Below, in pieces: positions 16,895-24,993 of a stretch of DNA of 35,758 bases. The notes below the pieces were generated by a model, which made no database searches, was not told the DNA's origin, and was given only the letters and a program-made list of their open reading frames with translations. The DNA is from Acidobacteriaceae bacterium. Its GTDB lineage: Bacteria > Acidobacteriota > Terriglobia > Bryobacterales > Bryobacteraceae. Location: assembly GCA_020247055.1 (NCBI GenBank), contig JADCJL010000338.1, forward strand, positions 1 to 35,758, written 5' to 3'. Positions within the stretch are counted from its first letter, which is position 1. The number at the start of each line of letters is the position of its first letter. The translations under genes and the position numbers were made by a program.

Positions 16895-19800
16895 TTAGAA
16901 AAAGTACTTCAGCGCCATCTGGATCGACCGGGGCGGATCGGTCGAAGTGATCCGGCCAAAGTTGGCCGGGGCGTTCAGGTTCGCCGCCGGGCCGCCCCAA
17001 TTGACGCGGTTGAAGGCGTTGAACAACTCGGTGCGGAACTGCAGCGTGTGGCGCTCGTACAGGCGGAAGTTCTTCTGGATGCTGAAGTCTTCAGAAACCG
17101 ACCCGTAGCCACGCAGCAAATTGTAGCTCGGCGCCGCGTTGCCCAGCGTGAAGGCCGCCGGCTGCGCCCAGGCGTTGATGTCCAGCTTGCGCTGCAGCGA
17201 CGGGTTGCCCGGGTCGTAGTTGCTGCCGGTCACGCCGGTGTCGAAGTTCGTGTTAACGATATTCGGCCGGTTGCCGCCGCCGAACAGCGGGATGGCGCCG
17301 CCGCCGCCGATGAAGACCGGGGCGCCGGTGCGGAAGTTATGGATGCCGTTCAACTGCCAGCCCCCGGCGAGCAGGTCGACGACCCGCGGCGCGTTGGCCA
17401 GCAGCTTCTTCCCCTTGCCAAAGGGCAGTTCGTAGGTCCAGCTGACGATGGCAACGTGCTTGCGGTCAAACGGAGCGAGGCGCTTTTCCAGGTCGCGGTT
17501 GCGGGTGTCGAGCGGGGCGCCGCCGGCGGCGTCGATCTCGCGGTTGGAGTAGCCGGACCCGTGCACCAGGGTCTTCGAGAGCGTGTAGGAGAGCAACATC
17601 GACAGGCCGTTCGCGTAGCGCCGCTGCAGGCGCGTCTGGAGCGAATGGTAGTTGCTGAAGCCGGTGGGCTGGGCGAGGTTATTGATGCCGGTGTACTGCG
17701 GGTAGGGGCGCAGCGCCTGGGCCACCGAACCGCGGAAGGTGGGGAAGGGAAGGCGGATGCCCGCGGCCACCGCGGCCGCCGAAGCGGCATCGCCGTTCAG
17801 CAGATTGCCGAGGCGGAGGTTGCTGATGTCCACCTGATTGAGGTTTTCCAGGCCCGAAGGCAGACGCAGGCTGCGCGAGCCGACGTAGCCGATGTCGAGC
17901 AGGAAGCTGGCCGGCAGTTCCCGCTGCATGTTGAAGGTCCAGCTGTTGGTGTAGCCCGCCTTGTTGGCGCCGGGGTTCATGAAGTCGATGGTGGCGCCGT
18001 TCAGCAGGGTGGCGTCGCGGTTTGGCAGGGTGCCGTTAAAGGCCGGTACGCCCTGGTCGAGGTTGAAGGCCGAGACGCGGCCGTTGGTCGTGTTCGGAAA
18101 CGCCTGCGGGAAGGTGAAGCCGGCGTTGTAGCGCCCCGGGAACTGGCCGATCTGGGTGGCGTTGCCGGGTGAGAAGAAGATGCCGAAGCCGGTGCGGATG
18201 ACCGTTTTCGGGTTCACCGTGTAGGCCAGGCCCAGGCGGGGCGAAAGCTGGCCGTAGAAGTTAGGCACGATGCGTTCGCCGAAAAAGCGCAGGGCGCCCG
18301 GCAGGTTGTTCGCTCCGGGGTTGGGCAGCGCAGGGTCGAAGCCGGACTGGCGTCCGGCGGCGTCGCGGACCGTCGTCGGGATTTCGTGGCGGAAGCCAAG
18401 GGTGAGGGTGAGCTTGTTCGAGACGCGCCACACATCGTCAATGTAGTAGGCGTAGAACTCATTCTGCACGGTGCGCTCGCCCATGGGGAAGAAGCGGGTG
18501 CCGGAGAAGACCTCGCCGAGCAGGAAACTGGCCCAGCCATTGCCCAGCTGGTTAAAGCGCGGATCGGTGAGCGAGGAGGTCGAGAGGTTGTTGAAGACGT
18601 AGGAGCCGCTGAGGCCGCCGTTCTGCGTACCGGCGAAGTTGACAAACTTCATCAGCCGGCCCTCTCCACCGACCTTGACCTGATGCCGGCCCTTGACCCA
18701 AGACAGGCTGGCGACCCAGGCGTGGCTGATGTTGGCCGAAGGGTCGTTGGGCTGCTGAGCGGAGTTGCCGATCTCCAGGCCGCCGTAAGTGTTGTTGATG
18801 TTGAAGGTGGGGAAGCCGGGGTTATCGGCCGGGATGCCGGGCAACTGGATGGTCTGGTTGCCTTTGCGGGCGTCAAGCTGCCGCGTCGGGTTCGATTTCG
18901 TGTACCCGTAGCCGGCGTGGAACAGCAGCGTGGGCGTGAGCGTGGCGTCGTAGTTGGCGCGGTAGTTGCTGCCGCGGGTGTCCGCCGTAAACCAGGGTCC
19001 TAGTGGGCCGTTGGCGCGGCCGAGCACGGAGTTGACGTACTGGATGTTGGTGGCGCGCCAGACGACAAAGCTGACGCGCTGGGCCGAGGAGAGCAGATGG
19101 TCGGCCTTGAGCGACCAGATATCGTCGTTCACCGGGTTGGCGTTGCGGGCCAGGAAGTTATTGAAGTAGCTCGGCAGGTCCGGGGCCGGAAGCAGGGGCG
19201 TCGTGTTGCGGGCGACGCGGGAGAAGCGGTTTCCGGGGATGATGTTGCCGGGAAACGGCGTCCGGGTGCCGTCGGCGGTCGTGGTGGCGGGGTCGAAGAT
19301 CGGAAGGATGGCGCCGGCCGAATCGACGTGGCGGGAGAAGTCGCCGCGGAGGAACTCCGGCGTGGGCATGCTGACGAGGTTGCCGGGCAGCGGGGGCGAG
19401 TTGCGGAGGCCGGTGTAGTTGAAGTTGAAGAAGGTCTTGTCTTTGCCGTTGTAGAGTTTCGGGATGATCACCGGCCCGCCGAAGTTGCCGCCGTATTCAT
19501 TGAAGCGGACGATGGGGCGGGTGCGGTTGAAGAAGGGGCGGGCGTCGAGCTTGTCGTTACGCAGGAACTCGAACAGGCCGCCGTGGAAGGTGTTGGTGCC
19601 GGACCGGAGGGTGTAGTTGATGACGCCGAAGCCGCGGCCGTACTCGGCCGGGAAAAGCGTGTTCTGCACTTTAAACTCTTCGACGCTCTCGTACGGCGGG
19701 GAGGTCTGGGCCAGGAAGCCGGGGTTCGAGGCGAGTTGTGCCGAGATGCCGTCAATCAGGATCTCCTGGCCGAACTCGGGGCTGCCGTTGATGCTCTTGC

Positions 19801-20350
19801 CCCACTGCGTGCCGACCACGCCGGGGGTCAGAAAGATGAATGTCTCGGGCTGCCGCCGGCCGGAGGCCGCTGTCGTGGAGGCGCCGGAGCCGATCTGGAT
19901 GGGCAGGTCGAGCAGGGTCTGACGCTGGAGAACGGTGGAGACCTCAGGGGAGGAGGTCTGGAGCGCGATGGCGCTCGAGGAGACCGTCACGGCGTCGGTT
20001 GTGCTGCCGACTTCTAGCGTGATGGTGATGTCGGCCTGGGTGGCGGTAAGGATCGCAACGCCCTGCCGGACTACTTTCTTGAAACCGGTCTTTTCCACTT
20101 CAAGATCGTAGGCGCCCGGCGGCAGACCGCGGAGGATGAACCCGGCGTCCGATGACTCGACCGTGGTGACCTGATTGGTCGCCTGGCTCTTCAGGGTGAC
20201 GCGCGCGCCCGGGACGGCGGCGCCGGAGGAGTCCACGACCGATCCGTTGAGGCCGCCCAGGTTGCCCTGACCGTAGAGTAGGGCGGCAGGGAGCAGCAGA
20301 AGCGCACCGAGTAGGCGCAGCGATAGGGAGAAAGGTCGTATCACTCTCAT
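16895..20350 (-). CDS. TonB-dependent receptor with N-terminal carboxypeptidase-regulatory domain (Oar-like)
   Basis: An outer-membrane receptor of 1151 residues. The signal peptide is MRVIRPFSLSLRLLGALLLLPAALLYGQG. A carboxypeptidase regulatory-like domain (GLNGSVVDSSGAAVPGARVTLKS to GAYDLEVEKTGFKKVVRQG, residues ~32-105) is followed by a plug with the conserved SVEEFKVQNTLFPAEYGRGFGVINYTLRSGTNTFHGGLFEFLRND. A long beta barrel ends in aromatic RSIQMALKYFF, the usual signal for barrel insertion. This architecture is expanded in acidobacteria, where uptake of oligosaccharides or peptides is assumed; the substrate is unknown. The ATG at 20350 precedes the signal peptide directly, while the frame continues to 20425 without sense. 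It diverges from a gene for a membrane-anchored putative regulator, with 150 bases between the starts, which suggests that this protein controls or reports on it. Confidence 0.93.
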   Translation of the reverse strand: MRVIRPFSLSLRLLGALLLLPAALLYGQGNLGGLNGSVVDSSGAAVPGARVTLKSQATNQVTTVESSDAGFILRGLPPGAYDLEVEKTGFKKVVRQGVAILTATQADITITLEVGSTTDAVTVSSSAIALQTSSPEVSTVLQRQTLLDLPIQIGSGASTTAASGRRQPETFIFLTPGVVGTQWGKSINGSPEFGQEILIDGISAQLASNPGFLAQTSPPYESVEEFKVQNTLFPAEYGRGFGVINYTLRSGTNTFHGGLFEFLRNDKLDARPFFNRTRPIVRFNEYGGNFGGPVIIPKLYNGKDKTFFNFNYTGLRNSPPLPGNLVSMPTPEFLRGDFSRHVDSAGAILPIFDPATTTADGTRTPFPGNIIPGNRFSRVARNTTPLLPAPDLPSYFNNFLARNANPVNDDIWSLKADHLLSSAQRVSFVVWRATNIQYVNSVLGRANGPLGPWFTADTRGSNYRANYDATLTPTLLFHAGYGYTKSNPTRQLDARKGNQTIQLPGIPADNPGFPTFNINNTYGGLEIGNSAQQPNDPSANISHAWVASLSWVKGRHQVKVGGEGRLMKFVNFAGTQNGGLSGSYVFNNLSTSSLTDPRFNQLGNGWASFLLGEVFSGTRFFPMGERTVQNEFYAYYIDDVWRVSNKLTLTLGFRHEIPTTVRDAAGRQSGFDPALPNPGANNLPGALRFFGERIVPNFYGQLSPRLGLAYTVNPKTVIRTGFGIFFSPGNATQIGQFPGRYNAGFTFPQAFPNTTNGRVSAFNLDQGVPAFNGTLPNRDATLLNGATIDFMNPGANKAGYTNSWTFNMQRELPASFLLDIGYVGSRSLRLPSGLENLNQVDISNLRLGNLLNGDAASAAAVAAGIRLPFPTFRGSVAQALRPYPQYTGINNLAQPTGFSNYHSLQTRLQRRYANGLSMLLSYTLSKTLVHGSGYSNREIDAAGGAPLDTRNRDLEKRLAPFDRKHVAIVSWTYELPFGKGKKLLANAPRVVDLLAGGWQLNGIHNFRTGAPVFIGGGGAIPLFGGGNRPNIVNTNFDTGVTGSNYDPGNPSLQRKLDINAWAQPAAFTLGNAAPSYNLLRGYGSVSEDFSIQKNFRLYERHTLQFRTELFNAFNRVNWGGPAANLNAPANFGRITSTDPPRSIQMALKYFF

Positions 20351-20358
20351 AGTATGAG
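20346..20358. repeat. Small palindrome over the TonB receptor start codon
   Basis: CTCAT-AGT-ATGAG is a perfect inverted repeat with five-base arms, covering the receptor ATG (20348-20350) and the bases just upstream. It could form a weak hairpin at the translation start or be chance; nothing else supports a role. Confidence 0.25.
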
Positions 20359-20440
20359 GGGTATGGCCGCGAAATGCCAGAGTCAAACGGTCCGCCCGGG
20401 GCCGCTGGATTCTTTGTAAATTCAATAAGTTAAGGCCCGT

Positions 20441-20463
20441 CGTAACCGTTGCGTACCGTTACG
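20441..20463. promoter_or_regulatory. Dyad/direct-repeat candidate operator in the receptor-regulator divergent region
   Basis: The arms CGTAACCGT (20441-20449) and ACCGTTACG (20455-20463) match as inverted repeats in eight of nine positions, with five bases between. ACCGTT also occurs twice in direct orientation exactly ten bases apart (20445 and 20455), one helical turn. The site lies 37 bases before the GTG of the putative regulator and about 90 bases before the receptor start, in the only shared non-coding stretch. A dimeric regulator could bind here; the binding protein is not known. Confidence 0.45.
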
Positions 20464-20500
20464 GGGCGTGATAAGCTCCCGGCTGGAGGGTTAGCGTTTA

Positions 20501-21715
20501 GTGGAAAGCGCCGTGGTCCCGGTTCGATCAGTTGCTCCCGCGCTGGAGTCCGCCGTGCGCGCGGCGCTGGCGGAGATTGTGGCCAGTCCGGAGTTCCGGG
20601 CCAGTCAGAAGTGCCGCTCGTTTCTGATCTATGTGGTGGAGGAGACCCTGGCCGGGCGGCACGAGTCGCTGAAGGAGCGGGTGATCGGGGCGGAGGTCTT
20701 TGGCCGGGCGCCGGGATTTGAAACCGCGGGCGACTCGATTGTGCGGGTGAAAGCGACCGAAGTCCGGAAACGGCTCGCCAAGTTCTACCAGGACCAGCCC
20801 GCGGGCGGGTTGCGCATTGAGCTCCCCACCGGGTCCTATGTCCCGGTCTTTCACGGGCAGGCGCCCGTGGCCGCGGCCGAGGTGGACGTGGCCGAGGTCG
20901 ACGTGGTCGCGCCGCGCCGGATGAGCCGGCGGGTGATGGCCGGGGCGGCCGGCGGCGGGTTGGCCGCAGCGCTCGGCGGTTGGACGTTCTGGCCAAAGTC
21001 GCGGGCGTTGGATGCGCTGTGGGCGCCCCTGTTGACCGGGCCGGGGCAGTTGGTCGTCTGCGCGAGCGGTGCGCCGGCGGTGTCGGCCACGGACCAGTCC
21101 GTGGTGGAGGCGCTGCGCCGGCCGTACCCGCCCGGGGCGACCATTCGTCTCGACCAGCTCTCTCTCAGCCGGCAGGCGCAGACCTCCTGGCCAACCGTGC
21201 AGGCGTTGGTGGACGTCACGCGGATGCTCGCCGTGGCGGGCAAGCCGTTTCAGGTGCGCGTCGCCGCGGAGATGTCGTTTGACCAGGTCAACGGGCAGCC
21301 GCTGGTGGTGATCGGGATGTTCTCGAATCCCTGGACGGTGGAGTTGACGCGGCACCTGCGCTTCAGCTTCGAGATCGCGGGAGCCGGAGAGTATGTGGTG
21401 AAGGATGCCGAACGGCCGGACTTCGTCCGCCGGGTGCGCGGCGTCTACCCGGTCTCGCCCATGCCGGTAGATTATGCGCAGGTCACCCGTCTGCTCGACC
21501 CGCCGCGCAACCGGCGCGTAATCGCCATCGGCGGCATCTCCGGGCTCGGAACCCGCGTGGCGGCTGACTTTGCCACCAGGGAACACGGCTGGGAGCAGGT
21601 GGCGCAGCTGGCGCCGGCCGGCTGGGAGCAGCGTAACGTGCAGGTGCTGCTCGAAACGCGAATCATCGGCGACACGCCCAGTCCGCCGACCATTCTTGCC
21701 GTGCACGCCTGGTAG
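20501..21715 (+). CDS. Membrane-anchored protein with putative DNA-binding N-terminal domain
   Basis: A 404-residue protein in three parts. Residues ~28-118 (SPEFRASQKCRSFLIYVVEETL, LKERVIGAEVFGRAPGFE, DSIVRVKATEVRKRLAKFY, GGLRIELPTGSYVPVF) match the N-terminal domain recalled from many acidobacterial and proteobacterial proteins that carry TPR or cyclase domains. It is thought to be winged-helix-like, but its function is not proven. One membrane helix follows (RRVMAGAAGGGLAAALGGWTFW, ~143-164). The C-terminal ~240 residues (GMFSNPWTVELTRHLRFSFEI, VIAIGGISGLGTRVAADF) would lie outside the cytoplasm and belong to no named domain I know. The topology resembles ToxR/CadC one-component regulators. 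The start is GTG at 20501, with GGAGGG ten bases before. It diverges from the TonB receptor, and its stop abuts the convergent carbamoyltransferase. Confidence 0.8.
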   Translation: MESAVVPVRSVAPALESAVRAALAEIVASPEFRASQKCRSFLIYVVEETLAGRHESLKERVIGAEVFGRAPGFETAGDSIVRVKATEVRKRLAKFYQDQPAGGLRIELPTGSYVPVFHGQAPVAAAEVDVAEVDVVAPRRMSRRVMAGAAGGGLAAALGGWTFWPKSRALDALWAPLLTGPGQLVVCASGAPAVSATDQSVVEALRRPYPPGATIRLDQLSLSRQAQTSWPTVQALVDVTRMLAVAGKPFQVRVAAEMSFDQVNGQPLVVIGMFSNPWTVELTRHLRFSFEIAGAGEYVVKDAERPDFVRRVRGVYPVSPMPVDYAQVTRLLDPPRNRRVIAIGGISGLGTRVAADFATREHGWEQVAQLAPAGWEQRNVQVLLETRIIGDTPSPPTILAVHAW

Positions 21716-21738
21716 CTACTTTTCGAGGAAAAAGTAGC
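21715..21738. terminator. Inverted repeat at a convergent junction
   Basis: GCTACTTTT (21715-21723) and AAAAGTAGC (21730-21738) form a perfect nine-base stem with a six-base loop. It covers the last codons of the carbamoyltransferase and begins at the final base of the regulator's stop. It may end transcripts from both sides, but no separate U-run follows on either strand. Confidence 0.35.
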
Positions 21739-23260
21739 CGGCGATCAGCGCGTCAATGCCCGAAGAGTAGAAGCTGCGGACGGCGTCGCGCGGCGTGCAC
21801 ACGAGCGGGTCGCCGAACAGGTTGAAGGAGGTGTTAAACAGTACGGGCAAACCGAAGGCCGCCCCGCCGGCGTGCAGCAGCCGCCAGTACAACGGGTTGT
21901 CCTCTTCGGCGACCGTGTGCACGCGAACAAAGTCCCCGCCCAGGATTACGCTCGCGAACTGCTGCCGGTAGCCGGGCCGGACGCGGCTGACCGTGGCCAG
22001 AAACCGCGCGTTGTCGCTGACTTCGAAGTACTGGCCGGCCAGTTCCGCCGGCACACTGGCCGCGAACTTGCGGAACGGTTCCCGATGCTTGATGAAGCTG
22101 TTGAGATTCTCCGTTGAGTAGGGATTCACGGGGCTCGCCAGGAGACTGCGGTTGCCCAGGGCCCGCGCACCAAACTCCATACGCCCCTGCATCCAGGCCA
22201 GAATCCGGTCCTGCCGCAACTGGTCGATGGCGGTAGCGATGATGGCGTCCGTGGTCAGCAGCCGCTGAAAGCGCAGCTTGCAGTTTTCGAGAACCTGTTT
22301 GAACTGCTCGGTGGAGTACTCCGGCCCCCAGCAGAAGTTGCCCATCGCCACGGGCCGGCCCCACACCTGCGCGGCGGCGCCCAGCGCGGTGCCCGTGTTG
22401 CCGGCGGCGGGTTGCACAAAAACCCGGTCGTAGGCGCCGCTGCGTTCGAGCGCTTCGACCAGCAGCGCGTTCCAGAACAGGCCGCCCGCCAGGCAGAGAT
22501 TGCCCCCGCGGCCGGCCAGGTGCAGGACCAGATCGTTGACGGCGGCCTGGAGGCTGGCCGCGATATCGGCCTTCTTCTCCGGCGGAACCGGCGCGCCGTC
22601 GGCCAGGCCGAGTTCGGCGTAGAACTTGCTGCTGAACCAGGCGCCGTCGAAGTAGCTGCGGTCGGCCGCTTTGAGCCACGCCGCGCCCGGCGGCAAAATC
22701 CGCGCAAACAGGCTCTGGTACACCGGCTGGCCCGCCGTCGACAGCCACTGCACCTTGTGTTCATCCGCGTTGGCGGTAAAACCAAGCAGTTCGGTGACGC
22801 GAGTATAAAGGTCGCCCACCGAGTCGGGGAAATACAGCTCCTCTTCCACCTGCAGACCCGCGGCCGAAGCCTGCCAGCGCGCGCCGCAGCGGAAGTCGCC
22901 CAGCCGGTCGAGCGTCAGTACGGTCGCTTGCGCAAAGCCGGAGAAGTAGAAGGCCGAAGCGGCGTGGGCCGCGTGGTGTTCAATCACCGCGATCCGCGCG
23001 TTGGGAAACTGATGGCGGAGTTCGAGATGGGTCTCCGACTCCGGACCCGCCGGGAACGGCCGCGCCACGGCGACCACCTCGACATCGCGCGCCCCAACGC
23101 CCGCCATTTGCAGGCACGTCCGGATCGCTTCAAGCGGCAGCTCTTCCGGGCTGGTGCGCCGGGCCACCTTGCGCTGTTCGACGGCCGCGGCGACGTGACC
23201 ATCGCGAAGCAGAACGCAGGCCGGATCGTTACGCAGGCCGCCGAGGCCGAGGATGATCAT
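21716..23260 (-). CDS. NodU/CmcH-type O-carbamoyltransferase
   Basis: A 514-residue carbamoyltransferase. The N-terminal Kae1/YrdC-like half starts with IILGLGGLRNDPACVLLRDGHVAAAVEQRKVARR and has the metal-binding HHAAHAASAF (His95, His96, His99), TLDRLGD at 117-122 and DEHK at 166-169. The C-terminal half carries the signature RMEFGARALGNRSLLASPVNP and VLFNTSFNLFGDPLV. The family uses carbamoyl phosphate and ATP to carbamoylate hydroxyl groups of sugars or natural products. Two spots differ from the motif I know: Ala replaces the usual Pro in EFGPRALG, and VQWLSTAG replaces the VMGLAPYG-like stretch after the EHK. It is a little shorter than many relatives. It sits four bases after gltX, with AGAAGGTG as ribosome site, as the last gene of a housekeeping run. 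The acceptor is unknown. Confidence 0.88.
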   Translation of the reverse strand: MIILGLGGLRNDPACVLLRDGHVAAAVEQRKVARRTSPEELPLEAIRTCLQMAGVGARDVEVVAVARPFPAGPESETHLELRHQFPNARIAVIEHHAAHAASAFYFSGFAQATVLTLDRLGDFRCGARWQASAAGLQVEEELYFPDSVGDLYTRVTELLGFTANADEHKVQWLSTAGQPVYQSLFARILPPGAAWLKAADRSYFDGAWFSSKFYAELGLADGAPVPPEKKADIAASLQAAVNDLVLHLAGRGGNLCLAGGLFWNALLVEALERSGAYDRVFVQPAAGNTGTALGAAAQVWGRPVAMGNFCWGPEYSTEQFKQVLENCKLRFQRLLTTDAIIATAIDQLRQDRILAWMQGRMEFGARALGNRSLLASPVNPYSTENLNSFIKHREPFRKFAASVPAELAGQYFEVSDNARFLATVSRVRPGYRQQFASVILGGDFVRVHTVAEEDNPLYWRLLHAGGAAFGLPVLFNTSFNLFGDPLVCTPRDAVRSFYSSGIDALIAGYFFLEK

Positions 23261-23264
23261 AAAG

Positions 23265-24680
23265 CTACACCTTCTTTAACCGGGCGATCGACCGCTCGCG
23301 ACCGATGGCCGTGAAGACGTGAAACGCGCTCGGCCCCACCGCTTGGCCGGTCAGCGCGGCGCGGGAGCCGTTAATCAGCACGCCCGGCTTCACGCCCGCC
23401 TCGGCGGCCAGCTCGCGCAGCGCCGTTTCTACCGAAGCTTCCGTGAACTCGGTCGCGGCGGCGAGGCGGTCGCCGAGCGTGCGCAGCAGTTCGCGGGCGC
23501 GCGGCTCGTCGAGGCGCTCGGCGGCCGCCGGTTCCATCGGAAACTCGTCGCTGAAGTAGGGCAGGCCTTTGGTGGCGAAGTCGTGGAGCGAGGTGTACCG
23601 GGCGCGGATGGTATCGACGACGAAGGCGAAGTTGGCCTCTTCGGCGTGCAAGCCGGCGGCCTCCAGGGTGGCGCGCACGGCGGGGAGCAGCCCGTCCAGC
23701 GCCATCGAACGCAGGTGCTGCCCGTTGAGCCATTGCGCCTTGGGGTCGATGGGGTCTTCGTCCGAAAAATTCACAACGGCGTTCGACCGGTTCACCCCGG
23801 AAAAGGAAAACGCCTCGATCAACTCGGGAATCGCCATCTGTTCCCGGTTGTTCTTCGGCGACCAGCCGAGCAGGCACAGGAAATTGATGTAGGCCTGGGG
23901 CAGAAAGCCAGCGTCGCGGTAGGTGGTGACGCTCACCACCGGGCCGTGCTTGCGCTTCGACAGCTTGGCGCCGTCCGGGGCGATCAGCAGCGGCAGGTGG
24001 GCGAACTTTGGCTTCGTTTCGCAAAGTGCCTCAAAGATCAGCACGTGCTTGAAGGTGTTGGTCAGGTGGTCCTGGCCGCGGATGATATGGTCGATGCGCA
24101 GGTCCACGTCGTCGGCGCAGGAGGCCATGTGGTAGGTCGGCATGCCGTTTGAGCGGAGGAGCGCAAAATCCTCGATCTCGTCGGCCTTCTTGTACTGGTC
24201 GCCGAAGACGGAGTCTTTGAACTTGACGGCGCGGTTCTCGCCGCGGGGGACGCGGAAACGCAGGACGAAAGGCTCACCGGCGGCGGCGCGGCGGTCGGAT
24301 TCGGCCGAAGAAAGCTCGCGCATCTCCGGGTGAAACAGCCAGGGCTCCCCGGATTCGGATCGCTCCTCCTCGCCGGTCTGCGCCGGGGTGAAGTCGCGGT
24401 ACGCGCGTCCCTGGGCCAGAATCCGGTTGGCCATCTCTTTGTGCAGGGCGAGCCGTTCCGACTGCCGGTAGTACTCGTCCCAGCCGAGGCCGAGCCAGTG
24501 CAAGCCGTCAAAGATCGAGTCGACCGAGGCCTGCGTGTTGCGCTCGACGTCGGTATCGTCGAGGCGCAATATCATGGTGCCGTTATTTTTCCGGGCGTAG
24601 AGCCAGTTGAAGATGAACGTGCGGGCCGAACCGATGTGCAGGTAGCCGGTGGGCGAGGGGGCAAAGCGAACGCGCGGCAT
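23265..24680 (-). CDS. gltX: Glutamyl-tRNA synthetase
   Basis: A 471-residue class I synthetase that charges tRNA with glutamate. The nucleotide-binding motif HIGS is at residues 15-18 (APSPTGYLHIGSARTFIFNWLYAR), and the KMSKS equivalent KLSKRKHG is at 239-246. RLDDTDVERNTQ, MPTYHMASCADDVDLRIDHIIRGQDHLTNT and LLGWSPKNNREQM are typical of bacterial GluRS. The anticodon-binding helical part fills the C-terminus. The Cys pair found in zinc-binding versions (after AYR near residue 95) is absent: the sequence reads AYRDFTPAQTG. Whether it also charges tRNA-Gln cannot be judged without knowing if gatCAB is present. It lies four bases from the BON gene upstream and four from the carbamoyltransferase gene downstream, within one probable operon. 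Confidence 0.97.
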   Translation of the reverse strand: MPRVRFAPSPTGYLHIGSARTFIFNWLYARKNNGTMILRLDDTDVERNTQASVDSIFDGLHWLGLGWDEYYRQSERLALHKEMANRILAQGRAYRDFTPAQTGEEERSESGEPWLFHPEMRELSSAESDRRAAAGEPFVLRFRVPRGENRAVKFKDSVFGDQYKKADEIEDFALLRSNGMPTYHMASCADDVDLRIDHIIRGQDHLTNTFKHVLIFEALCETKPKFAHLPLLIAPDGAKLSKRKHGPVVSVTTYRDAGFLPQAYINFLCLLGWSPKNNREQMAIPELIEAFSFSGVNRSNAVVNFSDEDPIDPKAQWLNGQHLRSMALDGLLPAVRATLEAAGLHAEEANFAFVVDTIRARYTSLHDFATKGLPYFSDEFPMEPAAAERLDEPRARELLRTLGDRLAAATEFTEASVETALRELAAEAGVKPGVLINGSRAALTGQAVGPSAFHVFTAIGRERSIARLKKV

Positions 24681-24684
24681 CCGG

Positions 24685-24993
24685 TTATTCGATGCTGCCG
24701 GTGGGCGAGACGCGGAGTTCGTTGTTGACCTTCTTGGCGCCTTTCATCTTCAGGATCAGCTTTTCGGCTTTCGCCTTGGCCTTGTCGGTGCGCACGATGC
24801 CTTTGACCGTAACCACCCCGTCTTTGACCTCCACTTCGAGCGCGCCGCCCTTCACCTCCGGATCCCCGGCGAGGCGGAGACGGATCTGATCATACAGCCG
24901 GTCGTCTTCCTTCTGGTCGGCGGTGAAGGCCAACCCAATGCTCAACCCAAGGCTCAAACCGAAGCTCAACAGGGCGATTGCCAGTTTATTCAT
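24685..24993 (-). CDS. BON domain protein with signal peptide
   Basis: A 102-residue exported protein. A hydrophobic leader (MNKLAIALLSFGLSLGLSIGLAFTADQ) precedes a single BON domain (DDRLYDQIRLRLAGDPEVKGGALEVEVKDGVVTVKGIVRTDKAKAKAEKLILKMKGAKKVNNEL). BON domains bind phospholipid or assist envelope integrity, as in OsmY, so a periplasmic envelope role is likely. The leader contains tetrapeptide repeats encoded by 12-base units. The start is ATG at 24993, with GGGAGA five bases before it; a GTG one codon upstream is the alternative. It overlaps the end of era by eight bases and precedes gltX by four. Confidence 0.9.
   Translation of the reverse strand: MNKLAIALLSFGLSLGLSIGLAFTADQKEDDRLYDQIRLRLAGDPEVKGGALEVEVKDGVVTVKGIVRTDKAKAKAEKLILKMKGAKKVNNELRVSPTGSIE
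24931..24966. repeat. 12-base tandem repeat in the BON leader
   Basis: Three consecutive 12-base units read CAACCCAATGCT, CAACCCAAGGCT and CAAACCGAAGCT on the plus strand, with the start of a fourth (CAAC) after them. On the coding strand they give SFGL, SLGL and SIGL in the hydrophobic part of the signal peptide. The repeat keeps frame, so copy number could vary without breaking the gene. Confidence 0.75.

Noticed and set aside
20358-20386. TTGACT on the minus strand (20381-20386) as a -35 for the TonB receptor
   Set aside because: No acceptable -10 lies at the proper distance; the nearest CATACT is 24 bases away and touches the start codon.
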